From assembly GCF_014633365.1 (NCBI RefSeq), contig NC_068341.1, positions 25,650,339-25,714,338 on the forward strand: DNA of 64,000 nt. Direction: 5' to 3'. This DNA is from Diospyros lotus (Eukaryota > Streptophyta > Magnoliopsida > Ericales > Ebenaceae). This document shows, one piece after another, positions 36,301 to 45,511 of the stretch (its first letter is position 1; the number at the start of each line of letters is the position of its first letter). Made by a program: the position numbers and the translations under genes. The notes beneath the pieces were generated by a model, which ran no database searches, was not told where the DNA came from, and saw nothing but the letters and a program-made list of their open reading frames with translations.

Positions 36301-39300
36301 CAGTGGTGGATAAAGCCACCACAGGCTGCAGGTTGGTCTTCCAGCTTATGGTAGAATTCCATAGCTGGAAAGCATATCCAGTTGATGATCTCCTTTTATC
36401 TAGATCGGCTGCATAATCAGCATCCAAAAAACCTAAAATGCAAGGTTCTTCTCCTAGCTTTGCTCCACCATAAACGAATGACATATCTAATGTTCCTTTT
36501 ACATATCTCAAAGTCCATTTTACAGAATCCCAATGAGCTCTCCCTGGTTTGGCCATAAATCTACTAGATACACTCATAGAGTGAGCCAAATCAGGCCTTG
36601 TACAGACCATGCTGCAGCTATACATTAAACTGCCCACTACATTTGAGAAAGGAATCTTACTCATTTCTTTCATGCTTGACTCATTGTTTGGAGACTGCTC
36701 ATGAGAAAGTTTAAAGTGTTGTGCAAAGGGGATAGAAACCTCTTTTGCATCCAGCATATTAAACTTCCAAATCAGCTTACTAAGGTATGACTTTTGGGAT
36801 AAACTAAGCTGTCGTTGCTATCTATTTCTCTTAATTTCTATGCCTAATATCTTCCTAGCTTCTCCTAATTCTTTCATTTCAAAGGCTGACCTTAATCTCA
36901 GCTTTAAATTTTGGATTTCTATGGCTGATTGGCTTGCAATCAGCATATCATCTACATATAGGAGAAGATATATAGATATCTCATTAGACATATGTTTGAA
37001 ATATACACAGCTATCATATGCACTCCTTTTGAAACCTTGGACAATCATAAAAGAGTCAAATTTCTTATACCCTAGGGGATTGCTTTAATCTGTAGAGAGA
37101 CTTCCTAAGCAAACACACTTGCTCTCTATTCCCTCTAATCTCAAATCCCTTTGGCTGCTCCATAAGAACATTTTCTTCCAACTCTCCATGAAGAAAAGTT
37201 GTTGTGACATCCATTTGATCAAGCATTAAGTCTAAGTGTGCTGTTATGGCTAATAAGATCCTAATTGAAGTATGCCTTACAACCGGTAAGAATACTTCAT
37301 TAAAGTCTATAACGGGCACTTGAGTAAAGCCCCTAGCCACTAACCTAGCCTTATACCTAGGCTTATCTTCTTTCCCAGCACCTTCCTTAATCTTGTATAG
37401 CCACTTACAGCCCACTATCCTTTTCCCTAAGGGTTTATCTACTAAAGTCCAAGTCTCATTTTTTATAAGGGACTCCATCTCAGATTTCATGGCAGCTTGC
37501 CATTTCTTGGAGTCTTTTGAGTGCATGGCCTCTTCAAAAGTGAGAGGCTCATCACCAGCTTCTTCCATTGCACTTGAAAGTGCATAGGAAACCAGATCCG
37601 AATATCCATACCTAACTGGAGGCCTTACGGTTCTTCTTTGCCTATCTCTTGCAACATTATACCTCTCATGGTCTAGCTCACTTTCTATGCTAGATGGCTC
37701 TTCAATCTCTCTACTATAGTCTGAATCCTGTCCTAGAGAACTGTCTGGAGAGTCCCCTGGCATCTCTTCTTCTAGATTTAAATTCATCGGGTTATCTAAG
37801 ACATTTTCTGAAGTTTCTAACTGCTGTTCAACTTCCACAGCTTTAGATTTCCCTTCATTTCCCTTAGATATATCTAAGTTTATGTCTTTTATAGTGGAAT
37901 TTTCATCAAAAGTTACATCCCTAGATACTATTGTATTAGGAATTCCTGATTCTAGACTCCACAATTTGTACCCTTTTACACCAGAAGGATACCCTATGAA
38001 TATACATCTTTTAGCCCTTGGTTCAAGCTTCCCTTGCTTAACATGGACATATGCTAAACATCCAAACACTCTTAAGTGATCTACACTAGGTTTATGTCCA
38101 GTCCACATTTCATATGGAGTCTTAAAACCTATAGCAGCTGAGGGGGATAGGTTTATTACATAGGCTGCTGTGTTTACAGCTTCTCCCCAAAAAGATTTGG
38201 GTAACTTAGCATGAAAAATCATGCATCTAACCCTTTCTAGCAAGGTCCTATTCATCCTCTCAGCAAGACCATTTTGCTTTGGATTTCCAAGGACTGTCAA
38301 ATGTCTTAGGATCCCATTTTCTTTACATAGATGAGAGAATTCTTTGTTACAAAATTCCAAACCATTATCAGGTCCTAATGATTTTAATTTTGCTACCTTT
38401 TTGGTTTTCTATCATGGTTTTCCAGCTTTTAAAGGCTTCAAAAGTGTGGTCTTTTGTCTTAAGAACATACACCCAAACCATCCTAGAAAAATCATCTATT
38501 ATTGATAGAAAATATCTAGCCCCACCATGAGTTAATGTTTGGGCAGGACCCCACAAATCAGAATGAATATAGTCTAAAGGTGCTTTAGATGAATGTATGG
38601 CAATTTTGGAGAATTTTACCATGGTTGATTTCCCAAATATGCATGACTCACATTTATCTAAAACTATAAGATTCCCTAGTATCCCTTGCTTAGATAGTTC
38701 CCTAAGGCCTTGCTCGCTAATGTGGACTATCCCGTAATGCCAAAGCCTTGTCTTATCAAAGGCTTTTAATTCAGTGGCAGAAACTTCTCCACATACTGTG
38801 GAGGCTTGCAGAACATAAATGCCATTATTTAGGACTGCTCTCATACTTATTAGAGATCCTCTAGATACCCTTAGGACTCCACCATCTCCTCTATAGGAGT
38901 AGCCATTCCTATCTAACTCTCCAAGAGAAATTAGGTTTCTTTTCAGTTCTGGAACATATCTTACAGAATTTAATGTTTTGATAGAATCATCATGCAGTTT
39001 GATCTTTATATCTCCTATACCTTTAATCCTACATTCATGATTATTTCCTAACAACACCTTACCTCCTTCTATTTCTTTAAAATTCAAGAACCATTGCTTA
39101 TGGGGTAACATGTGGAAAGAGCACCCGGAATCCAATACCCATACAGATTTATCTGTATTTCCAGATATTACAAGTGCATCAGCACTATCATAGTCATATT
39201 CACAAATAGATGAGGAATTTTCAGTCTTAGGTTTATCTAGAAAATCCTTCTTTTTCTTAGGACAATTTCTCTTAATATGCCCTTCCTCATGGCAGTTATA

Positions 39301-42300
39301 ACATTTTATAGTTTTCCTACCATCCTTGGATTTAGACCTAGATCTTCCCTTTTACTTAGAATCCTTTTTATTGGATCTAGATCTGACTCTTAAGACATCC
39401 CCAGCTGTGCTCTTCCCATCTACCCTATGTTGCAATTCCTTTGAATTTAATGGCCCTATTACATCATCTAGGGTTAGGGTATCCCTGCCATGCTTTAATA
39501 TATCTACAAAAGTCTCATATGATTTTGGAAGAGAGTGCAACAAGACTAATGCCTTGTCCTCATCATCATATTTTACTTCTATATTTTCCAGATCTAGGCA
39601 CAGCTTATTAAAACTGTCAATATGATCTTGAAGCTTCTGTCCTTCATTCATTTTAAAAGTAAAAAACTTAGCCTTTAAATACAATCGACTTGATAGGGTC
39701 TTGGTCATATAAAGGCTTTCTACCTTAAGCCAAATCTCAGCTGCATTTTTCATCTTTGATACTTCTCGCAACACCTTATCCCCTAGACTCAATATCAAGG
39801 TATTATAGGCTTTCTTGACAATCTCCTTTTTCTGTTCATCCGAGAATGATTTAGGCATTTTTGATTCACCGTCTAAGGCTTCTTCTAATCCTAAGTTCCC
39901 TAGTAAAGCTCTCATTTTCCTTTTCCAGAGGCCAAAATCATTCTGGCCATCAAACTTTTCAATGTCATATCTAGTGGCTGCCATTCTTGACACTATTCCT
40001 ATGACAGAAACTTTAAACAATGAGAATCTTGAGCTTTCTTGATCCTATAGACTGGCTCTAATACCAAGTTGTTAACTTAGGAGCACTTAGAGTTAGATTT
40101 CTTGGACGAAATTCTCAACCTCACCCTTGTGCACACACTCGGATTTTAATGATAGCAGAGACAAAATGAATGACAATGAAAACAGAATGTAAATGATAGA
40201 AAATAAAACCAAACCACAAGAAGAACACAAGCAGTTTATCCTGGTTCGGATTGCCCTTAGGACAACCCTACATCCAGCCTCTTAAAGCCTCCTGATAGCA
40301 GCCTCTTTAATTCAGAATGGTACCAATACAATCTCGCCTCACGATTACAAGTCTCTTCAAGATTACAAAGACTATTTCTTGAACACACAGCCTTTCCTCT
40401 CCAGAACTTCCTCGTGAGAAAATGCACAACATTACATAAGCCTAGACCCCTGCCCTATTTATAGAATAATAGGCGATTATCTCTAAGGCTTGAAATAGGA
40501 TTAGACATTCCCGATTTTACCCTCAAACTTAAAACTAATTACAAAGCTAAGTAACCGCCTGACTAAACCCATTAAACCAACTCATATGACTGCTTTAAAA
40601 ACTTGGATCTACTTGAGACAACATTCTAACAGGAACAATAAGCATGGGCAGTTTCATTCATTTGGGTAAAAGTGTATTGAGACACTATATGTATGTGTCT
40701 CATAGTTCACGAAATGTCCAAGATGTGGAACATAGTATTGCGACATGGTACACCCCTTTGCCCAAAACCCAATATCCATGGGGGGAGGGGGGAGGGGGTT
40801 ATGGTACATTTAATGCTATTCCATTAAATAATTTTTATAAAAGTTATCCCTATTAATATATGAGATTTATTAGTAAAAATATGACACATGTTTATATTCA
40901 TTTACTTTTTTACATACAACTATAATTTTTTAGTTTTGGAGTTAGTTCTTTTAAAAACAAATTAACTCTATGCCATCACTTTTAAGTGGAAAAAAATATA
41001 TATTAATAATAGTCAAGAAAAATATATTAATACAAATATGAGGAGTTAAAAGGATACAAATACAATTACTGAACCAGCAAAAGGGTCAATGTTGTATTGT
41101 TAAGTCTCAATGATATATCTAGAACTTTCCACACGCAACTATATATTTTATTATTTAATTTCTTTTCAAATTTGTCCAGTTGATCAACAGATCAACCCTT
41201 TCTAGGCAAACTAGAACCTCTTCCATTCTCTTTAATCTAGGTCTCCAATCTAGGAAAACTTAAACACATTTCATGGCATTCCAAGATACCAACACACCAC
41301 TCCAATGCACATGAATTGGATTGTGGTTCCCAAGGGATAGGGGCAAACCTTCATTTTGTAAGAGGACCACCTCATCACACATCTTTAGATTGCATGTCTC
41401 AACTAGGCATAAGATAGAAAGCACAATAGTAATAAATTGTGGACAACCCATTTGTGGTGGATTGTTAGCTTGAGCATAAAGTAGCTACAAAACTATAGCG
41501 TATAGAATCAAAAGCCAAAATGTACCTTCAAGGCCAACCACAGGTCAAAGTTAAGATAAAATGAGGTCTGTGACCCAACAAGTATGCCAGAGGGGGAGAG
41601 TGTATCACATGATCCACAATGGTAGAACATTTAACCTTTTAGATATTTTTACTTTGTCTCATAGGCCACAAACTAAATTTCGGTTCACACTTTTGGGTGA
41701 AAGGACATTACGCTTATGGTACTACACAAAGTGGTATACAACCAATCCAATTCTACTATGGTGAGATGTTGAACAAGATGGTACATTGTCAAGGATCTAG
41801 CCTTTGACCTAGGGTTTTGAGTGGAAATTGGGGGAGAGAGAGAAGAGGGGGGGGGAAGAGAGGATAAAAAGGGACAAAGAATTCAGAAGAACAGAAAGGG
41901 TAAGATCAGAAGAATAGAGAAATCGAGAAAGAATAGGGAGAAATCAAAAAGAAATTCAAAAGAGAATTGAGAGAGAAAATACTTGAATTCTGATATCATT
42001 CAACCATATTTTCGAAACTGTGGCATAGCTTTATATATAAAGCTATCTAGCAGTTATTTACAGCTATATAGCGGTTACCACTTCCACCTACACTACTCCC
42101 AACTTCTTCTAATTCATAATTGTAAGAAATAACCACAATTGCATTAAACTACAGTTACTAATATATCCTTGGGGTCGTGACAATTTCTCTTCCTTGAAAG
42201 ATTTCTTGTCCCCAAGAAATCCAGTAACTGGACCAATATTTTGTTACCCAATCCCTGCTTTCACTATCTAATTCATCCATCTTAGATTGTTCCTTTGCCA

Positions 42301-45300
42301 TCTCTTTTTCCTTCTTTTCTTTTTCCTCTCTTTCTTTCTCCTTCTTGGCTTTTTCCTTGGCAAAGCTCTCCTCTCCATTTGTACAATATTGATAATCTTC
42401 TTGTGCTGCCTGTGCTGTTTAGCTACTTCTTCCTCTTCATGTCTTATTTCAGTCTGAAGAAACTTCAAACTTTCATCTAGGATAGTAGGTTCTACAATGA
42501 CTGAAACTTGACCTCCATATCTAGATTCAGACCAATTGTAGTGATTTTCTAGAGTCCAAAGCTCCAAAATTCCTAGTCTTAGGACCTTATCAACCTTATG
42601 ATCAATTTCCTTGGAGCCAATATAAGATTGTTCTAGTCCAAAATGCCCAATCAGAACTTCTTTGATTGCAAGTGGAGAATCAAAAACTTGATCCAACCTA
42701 GGATATATGCCAAAGGCATACATCTCATCAGATGCATGAGAGATCTCTTCATTGCGACTTTCATCTTTGACATGATTTATAGCTGGATTATTTAATGAAT
42801 CAATATTTTTTTTCCAATTCAAATTGTTCCTCAATTTCTTGTAAGTCAAAAATCTGAGGAAGGACTCCAACACCAATTTCCTTGCAGATGAATGATCTTT
42901 CAGTCAGAATTACCTAATCTAGCGTAGGTAATTCATCAGCTTCTTGCAAATTGGAAGCATTAGGTAGGATTTCAGCACCTACTCGAATCAGTTCCATAGT
43001 GAAACTTGAAAGAAATTCCACTATTAGACTGACCTATAACCTCTTTGAAATTATAATCATTAAGTCATCCAACTTTTGATGAATTCTTCCTTGATTCCTT
43101 TCTCCATTGCTCGCTTCTAAAACTGGCTCCAATAATTGCCTGAATTTGCCTCTGAAACTACTTTTGGAATCACCTAGATCTATAGCCGTAAATTGACTGC
43201 TCGAATACCAAATGTTAGGGATATAGCCTTGACCTAGGGTTTTGAGTGGAAATTGGTAGAAATCGAGAGAGAGAGAGAGAGAGAGAGAATTCAGAAGAAC
43301 AAAGAGGGTAAGATTGGAAGAATAGAGAAAGAGTGAAAGAATAGGGAGAAATTAGAGAGAATTTCAAAAGAGAATTGAGAGAGAAAAGACTTGAATTCTG
43401 ATATCATTCAACCATATTCTCGAAACTATGGCATAGCTTTATATATAAGGCTATCCAACAGTTATTTACTGCTTTATAGCGGTTACCACTTCCACTTCCA
43501 CTACTCTAATTTATAACTATAAGAAATAACTACAATTGCATTAAACTACAATTATCAATATATCCTTGCCATCATGACATACATTTAAGACTAATCATGA
43601 CTCACGAGAAAAAACTATAACTATGTAATATTTGTGACTTGACAGGGACATTCAAGCCTAGCATAGAGAGTTTGTTCCCCACAAGAAAAGCACTAGGGAA
43701 GTCTTTGATTTTAGCTTTCTTGTAGTTCCTTTTTTTTTCTAGCCATTGCCCTGCATGGTAATATCTCATTTGAAATTCCACGTGAGGTGGGATTACCTAA
43801 ATCCATGGCTTAGTCAATCCCACCGCCCCCATGGGTTAAATTAATCCCACTTCACACTATGATCATTTTCCTTACACTATGGACCATTTTGCCCCTAACA
43901 TAAAATCCCATCTCATCCATTTCTCCCTCCCACTCCTCTCTCTCTCCCTCTCTCCGAGAGCCATTTCTTCTATCCCCTCTCTCATCTTACCTTCGGTAGT
44001 CGACGACACCCATGGGTGTCGCCAATGACTCCCATCCTTCCTCTCCCATGGTGGATTGTCTACCATTGGAGTCAAAGCTCCCAGATCCAATTGCTTCTCT
44101 ATGATTTCTTGATTAGGGAACATTGAATGAAAACACGATGATTGTGGTTTGATGTATTGGCTACTGAGGAGTTCTCACTGGACTTGTATTTACAATGTGG
44201 TGAAATTTTGAACAATTTTTTCTGTTAATCCTAACTAATTTACTGTTTAGAATTCTGGGTTTTGAAAAAAAAATGCAATTATGATGATTTAGTGCTCCCT
44301 TTTGATTTCTGGTTCTATGAATAGTGAAGGAGATGATTATCAGCCATGATCCATGGTGAACAGCTTCCACCAGACTCACTGGTGGCAGTAGGTTGATTTC
44401 GTGAATGGTAAAAATATAGCAATCAAAGTCCATCTATACCTCATTCAAAGTTTACTGTACCAAACATGGAATGGTTATACCTCCTTATGCCAAACATTCA
44501 TAGGGATAATTTAATCCCATCACTATTTTATCACATCACTAACTAATCCAAATACCAAAGTTCCCAAAAGAGAACAAGAAACTAGAAGTGTTATTGCCTT
44601 CAACCATACACACTTCCAAGAGTAACAACCATGTGTATCTATATCACAAGTTTAATTACCTGTGTCCCAAATTGCAAGCTTCAACCTTTTTCCCCCAACA
44701 GACACATGTTTTACTTTAAAATCCACTCCTACACAACGAGAGAAATTAATTAGTTGAACCATGAAGACAAGAAAGAATCACAAACATAATTGACCTTAAT
44801 AATATCTGCATATCTTCTACCATAAGCAAGTCTTTTAACATAGGTCCATAAAAACTAGAGACATTCTATCTTTGCACATAACATCAATGACACAGTTCCT
44901 TAAAACATTGAAGACTACACTTTACAGAATAGGACATGACTGCTCATTTTTAATTGCATGAAACCAAATTTACGTATTTTGTAGTTCTAATGAATTCAGG
45001 CATTGCATTAAAAGTAGAAAATTAAATTCTTTCTCACTGCAACCACACTTGCAATACACAACTCAATCCAGAGGACAAACACAAGAAACTGTAACCATGA
45101 TAAATTTATACCGTGCAGACTCCCATTTCTGAAGCGAAATGAGAACAGCACAAGATAAGTTTATATGAAGCTACAAAACTCCTGAAAATAAATGAAAACG
45201 GAACACATCTTTCACTTGATTTACACCCCATGAATTTCCAACATGATTCTGAAAGTTCATCTCTGAACACAACCAATAGACGAAATTGCAAACAAAAAGA

Positions 45301-45511
45301 AAAGCAAACAGACAGAACAAAGACTAAAGGCCAATTACGATTTGTGCATTAACAAGCACAAGTGCAGGGTTTTACCAATAGTAGGAGAGAGATCTTCAAA
45401 CGTATCGGAAGTGAAACTCAGAAGGAGACTGCTCTTCCCAACACCAGAGTCCCCAATCAACAACAACTTGAACAAGTAATCGAACTCCGGCTGGCTCGAC
45501 GTTGCGTCCAT
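12393..45511 (-). CDS. RABC1-like: Rab GTPase of the RABC/Rab18 class (six exons, 33 kb gene)
   Basis: Minus-strand exons: 45511-45376, 44728-44660, 14343-14278, 13442-13321, 13140-13012 and 12500-12393. They total 630 bases, an intact frame of 209 residues. Every intron is GT..AG, and the split codons rebuild Gly46, Ala69 and Val91. Motifs in order: P-loop GDSGVGKS (20-27), switch I SPTIGVDFK (42-50), WDTAGQE (66-72), NKVD (127-130), ECSAK (155-159) and a C-terminal Cys-Cys (208-209) for double prenylation. All nucleotide-binding residues are present, so the protein should be active. Plant RABC/Rab18 GTPases act on ER and lipid-droplet or membrane traffic; the precise role is inferred. Intron 2 (44659-14344, about 30.3 kb) is filled with nested retroelements. 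The other introns are 180-835 bases. Confidence 0.93.
14344..16379 (-). other. RABC intron 2, exon-3-proximal unassigned sequence
   Basis: Mostly AT-rich intron sequence without recognisable coding. A T run lies at about 16069-16087. The stretch from about 16100 may already be the 5' part of the LINE remnant that follows. Confidence 0.4.
16380..17434 (+). mobile_element. Internally deleted L1-type LINE (ORF1 RRM joined to ORF2 zinc-binding end)
   Basis: Plus strand. From about 16417 a decayed frame encodes an RNA-recognition motif with RNP2-like LFVDNI and RNP1-like [15 protein letters not shown] (about 16580-16625). It continues directly into the zf-RVT end of ORF2: [11 protein letters not shown] at about 16750 and the C-x2-C-H-C pattern in [20 protein letters not shown] (16855-16915). 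Reverse transcriptase and endonuclease are missing. It ends in a poly(A) run at 17421-17434. A 24-26 base tandem duplication (TAAAGTAAGGCCAGGTATAG) lies within the RRM part near 16533-16577 and breaks the frame. The 5' edge is uncertain. Confidence 0.7.
17435..17793. other. Intron sequence with a T run
   Basis: Contains a long T run near 17550 followed by GAGGAGG-rich low complexity. No gene. The last six bases (GGCCTG) are the left target copy of the next LTR. Confidence 0.4.
17794..18188. mobile_element. Solo LTR related to the LTRs of elements A and E
   Basis: Starts TGTCATGACCCTAGG and ends ATCCTGACA. The start resembles TGTTACGACCCTAGG of element A. Flanks are GGCCTG at 17788-17793 and GGCCTG at 18189-18194. 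No internal region or primer site adjoins it, so it is a recombination-derived solo LTR. Confidence 0.7.
18189..19078 (-). other. Remnant of an older retroelement flanking B
   Basis: Mostly unassigned. The right part contains gag-like coding on the minus strand, so element B may have inserted into an older gypsy element. Confidence 0.4.
18825..19010 (-). pseudogene. gag fragment of an older gypsy element
   Basis: Minus-strand translation over two frames gives [15 protein letters not shown] followed by [18 protein letters not shown]. This matches the plant gypsy gag pattern of F-x-KFYP...EFL-x-LKQG-x-M-x-V-x-EY. A frameshift separates the halves. Short and decayed. Confidence 0.5.
19079..19412 (-). 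repeat. 3' LTR of element B
   Basis: 334 bases. Compared with the other LTR it has an extra segment of about 40 bases with a T run near 19104-19130, flanked by short copies of TCTGACACTTA. Confidence 0.85.
19413..20282 (-). pseudogene. Element B integrase C-terminal part
   Basis: Resumes after F with [13 protein letters not shown] (integrase core end, near 20240), with in-frame stops. An integrase tail follows at 19943-19665: [37 protein letters not shown] and [10 protein letters not shown]. This is the typical gypsy integrase C-terminus before a chromodomain or LTR. Confidence 0.8.
20283..20586 (+). repeat. Full LTR of element F (direct)
   Basis: 304 bases from TGTTATGTAC to CCTGACA, four to five bases from the primer site. 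Confidence 0.8.
20660..21800 (+). pseudogene. gag of element F, frameshifted
   Basis: N-terminal block at about 20833-21231 changes frame near 21060: the segment that should read KLDIPMFDG-like is split. The gag core resumes with [16 protein letters not shown] near 21352 and [20 protein letters not shown] at about 21415. It ends in a partial zinc knuckle [10 protein letters not shown] near 21735. No protease or later pol follows. Confidence 0.72.
21826..22033 (-). repeat. Truncated inverted LTR of element F
   Basis: Reverse complement of the first two thirds of the left LTR. Shared blocks include ATTCGGGAATAAG, GGTGCACATGC and GAACTGATCTCACC, with scattered substitutions. The junction with gag is near 21826. 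Confidence 0.8.
22034..23246 (-). pseudogene. Element B RNase H and integrase N-terminal half
   Basis: Continues the pol interrupted by [20 protein letters not shown] (end of RT) is followed by RNase H with [18 protein letters not shown] at about 23000. Then comes the integrase HHCC-type region ([18 protein letters not shown]...ACDTWKRCK) and the core [22 protein letters not shown] near 22230-22170. The second core aspartate region is lost at the F insertion. Confidence 0.82.
23247..23579 (-). repeat. 3' LTR of element A
   Basis: 333 bases. Differs from its partner at some twenty or more sites plus small indels, counted by eye. Confidence 0.9.
23639..24046 (-). pseudogene. Unassigned basic-tailed frame of element A
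   Basis: Minus-strand frame with one stop near 23925. It ends in a Lys/Arg-rich tail ([18 protein letters not shown]) just before the 3' LTR leader. Family not recognised. Confidence 0.4.
24047..24734 (-). pseudogene. gag remnant of element A
   Basis: Starts with NOT2-derived MGRSVGFN and continues into gag sequence: [29 protein letters not shown] core near 24480-24410, then [19 protein letters not shown] after a stop at about 24384. Frame changes follow. No zinc knuckle found. Confidence 0.68.
24706..25410 (-). pseudogene. NOT2/VIP2 fragment: Captured fragment of the host CCR4-NOT subunit NOT2/VIP2
   Basis: Minus-strand translation gives successive NOT2-like blocks: [45 protein letters not shown], then after a frameshift [16 protein letters not shown]. 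Next come [50 protein letters not shown] and MGRSVGFN. Order and spacing follow my recollection of the plant NOT2/VIP2 N-terminal half, apart from a deletion between YPTTG and SHVQ. NOT2 is a subunit of the CCR4-NOT deadenylase complex. No intron is apparent, which suggests capture from spliced RNA. Stops and frameshifts make it non-coding now. The last block runs in frame into gag. Confidence 0.82.
24766..24766 (-). other. Point of decay within the captured NOT2 segment
   Basis: Around here the captured frame, after the GNADL block, loses phase and gains stops before SMMQS resumes at about 24758. Approximate position. Confidence 0.3.
26964..26975 (-). promoter_or_regulatory. Primer binding site of element A
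   Basis: TGGTATCAGAGC on the minus strand, two bases inside the 5' LTR. Confidence 0.9.
26978..27321 (-). repeat. 5' LTR of element A
   Basis: 344 bases, two bases from the primer site. Holds a short AAC microsatellite near 27220 that differs from an A run in the partner LTR. Confidence 0.9.
27327..28826 (-). pseudogene. Element B zinc knuckle, protease and reverse transcriptase start
   Basis: From 28826: zinc knuckle [13 protein letters not shown], where later knuckle residues are lost. A retropepsin with active site [10 protein letters not shown] follows near 28570. The linker [16 protein letters not shown] lies at 28370-28095, then reverse transcriptase from about 28010 ([31 protein letters not shown]). 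Near 27530 the catalytic box reads FFDHILVY, in place of the usual Y/F-x-DD, so it is inactive. The frame shifts several times. The coding is cut at 27326 by element A and resumes at 23246. Confidence 0.8.
28915..29494 (-). repeat. 3' LTR of element C
   Basis: 580 bases, bordered on the left by target copy CTCCA. Confidence 0.88.
31707..32547 (-). pseudogene. gag of element C
   Basis: ATG at 32547-32545 opens [15 protein letters not shown], then a stop. The frame then reads [31 protein letters not shown], and after a frame break [19 protein letters not shown]. The zinc knuckle [14 protein letters not shown] is intact near 31840. Very close to the gag of element D. Confidence 0.8.
32643..33247 (-). 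repeat. 5' LTR of element C
   Basis: 605 bases, bordered on the right by target copy CTCCA. Confidence 0.88.
33729..34100 (+). mobile_element. Small copia-type solo LTR inside element B
   Basis: TGTTGAAGACACTA to GTTCTATTACA, with a TATATATAAGG promoter-like stretch near 33967. Flanks ACCCG (33724-33728) and ACCCA (34101-34105) differ at one base, consistent with an aged 5-bp target duplication. The start motif recurs at 33813, so an internal duplication is possible. No primer site follows. Confidence 0.65.
34696..34707 (-). promoter_or_regulatory. Primer binding site of element B
   Basis: TGGTATCAGAGC on the minus strand, matching the 3' end complement of initiator methionine tRNA. Confidence 0.85.
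34712..35039 (-). repeat. 5' LTR of element B
   Basis: 328 bases, four bases from the primer site at 34696-34707. Confidence 0.85.
35040..35311. other. Spacer between elements B and D
   Basis: Unassigned. Possibly part of an older element, given the similar style of the sequence after D. The last five bases GGAAC are the left target copy of D. Confidence 0.4.
35312..35874 (-). repeat. 3' LTR of element D
   Basis: 563 bases, TGTTAACTTAGG to CATTCTAACA. Confidence 0.93.
35972..39984 (-). pseudogene. gag-pol polyprotein of element D with four lesions
   Basis: ATG at 39984-39982. Order: gag ([20 protein letters not shown]), stop at 39354-39352, zinc knuckle [14 protein letters not shown] (about 39300), and protease with active site [10 protein letters not shown] (39135). 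Integrase follows with CESCIFGK and [11 protein letters not shown] one-base insertion near 38371 shifts the frame just before [11 protein letters not shown]. Then [16 protein letters not shown] and the RT, with a small deletion after YRLKQSPR near 37075, and an intact YVDD box (about 36960). There is a stop near 36817. RNase H reads [30 protein letters not shown] and [11 protein letters not shown]. Catalytic motifs are kept, but the frame is broken, so it cannot make the full polyprotein. Confidence 0.9.
40055..40066 (-). promoter_or_regulatory. Primer binding site of element D
   Basis: TGGTATTAGAGC on the minus strand, one C-to-T change from the usual initiator Met-tRNA site. Confidence 0.85.
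40070..40631 (-). repeat. 5' LTR of element D
   Basis: 562 bases, three bases from the primer site. Confidence 0.93.
40632..41786. other. RABC intron 2 spacer between D and E
   Basis: AT-rich, with a G-run near 40780. No coding or repeat structure I can assign. The target copy TACAT of element E is at 41782-41786. Confidence 0.4.
41787..42182 (-). repeat. 3' LTR of element E
   Basis: 396 bases, with a G-rich expansion near 41830-41860 absent from the partner. Confidence 0.88.
42268..42876 (-). pseudogene. Unassigned open frame of element E
   Basis: About 200 residues open on the minus strand without an ATG at its start. It is acidic and mixed in the middle ([20 protein letters not shown]) and ends in a very basic tail rich in Arg and Lys. 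No gag, protease or polymerase motif. Like element A, the basic tail is the last coding before the 3' LTR. Confidence 0.45.
43213..43579 (-). repeat. 5' LTR of element E
   Basis: 367 bases, with a GA microsatellite near 43267. Confidence 0.88.
43580..44659 (-). other. RABC intron 2, exon-2-proximal sequence
   Basis: Mostly unassigned. Segments near 43770-43850 and 44480-44560 both mention GGGATTA-type motifs in opposite senses and could be a MITE, but I cannot define ends. The intron donor is GTAATT at 44659. Confidence 0.35.

Larger units (their letters stand above)
35312..40631 (-). mobile_element. Element D: near full-length Ty1/copia retrotransposon (Tork/TNT1-like)
   Basis: 5,320 bases with LTRs at 35312-35874 and 40070-40631. 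Exact target duplication GGAAC lies at 35307-35311 and 40632-40636. The primer site is TGGTATTAGAGC (40066-40055), one base off the initiator Met-tRNA consensus. The 3' purine tract is GACAATGGTGGAGATT. By eye the two LTRs differ at about 17 positions in 563, near 3 percent, so insertion is fairly recent. Gag-pol is complete in order with only a few lesions. Same orientation as the RABC gene. Confidence 0.93.
41787..43579 (-). mobile_element. Element E: compact non-autonomous LTR element related to A
   Basis: LTRs at 41787-42182 and 43213-43579 share CCTAGGGTTTTGAGTGGAAA and an end like ATATATCCTTGGGGTCGTGACA. Exact target duplication TACAT lies at 41782-41786 and 43580-43584. Primer site is TGGTATTCGAGC at 43210-43199 (two changes from consensus). 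The internal region is about 1.0 kb with one lysine-rich frame and no gag-pol motifs, so it is mobilised in trans. The sequence after the 3' LTR, CAAGAAATCTTTCAAG on the minus strand, parallels element A. Confidence 0.88.

Noticed and set aside
43740..44570. A possible PIF/Harbinger-type MITE
   Set aside because: GGGATTA-type words occur at both sides in opposite sense, but I could not define termini or a target duplication.
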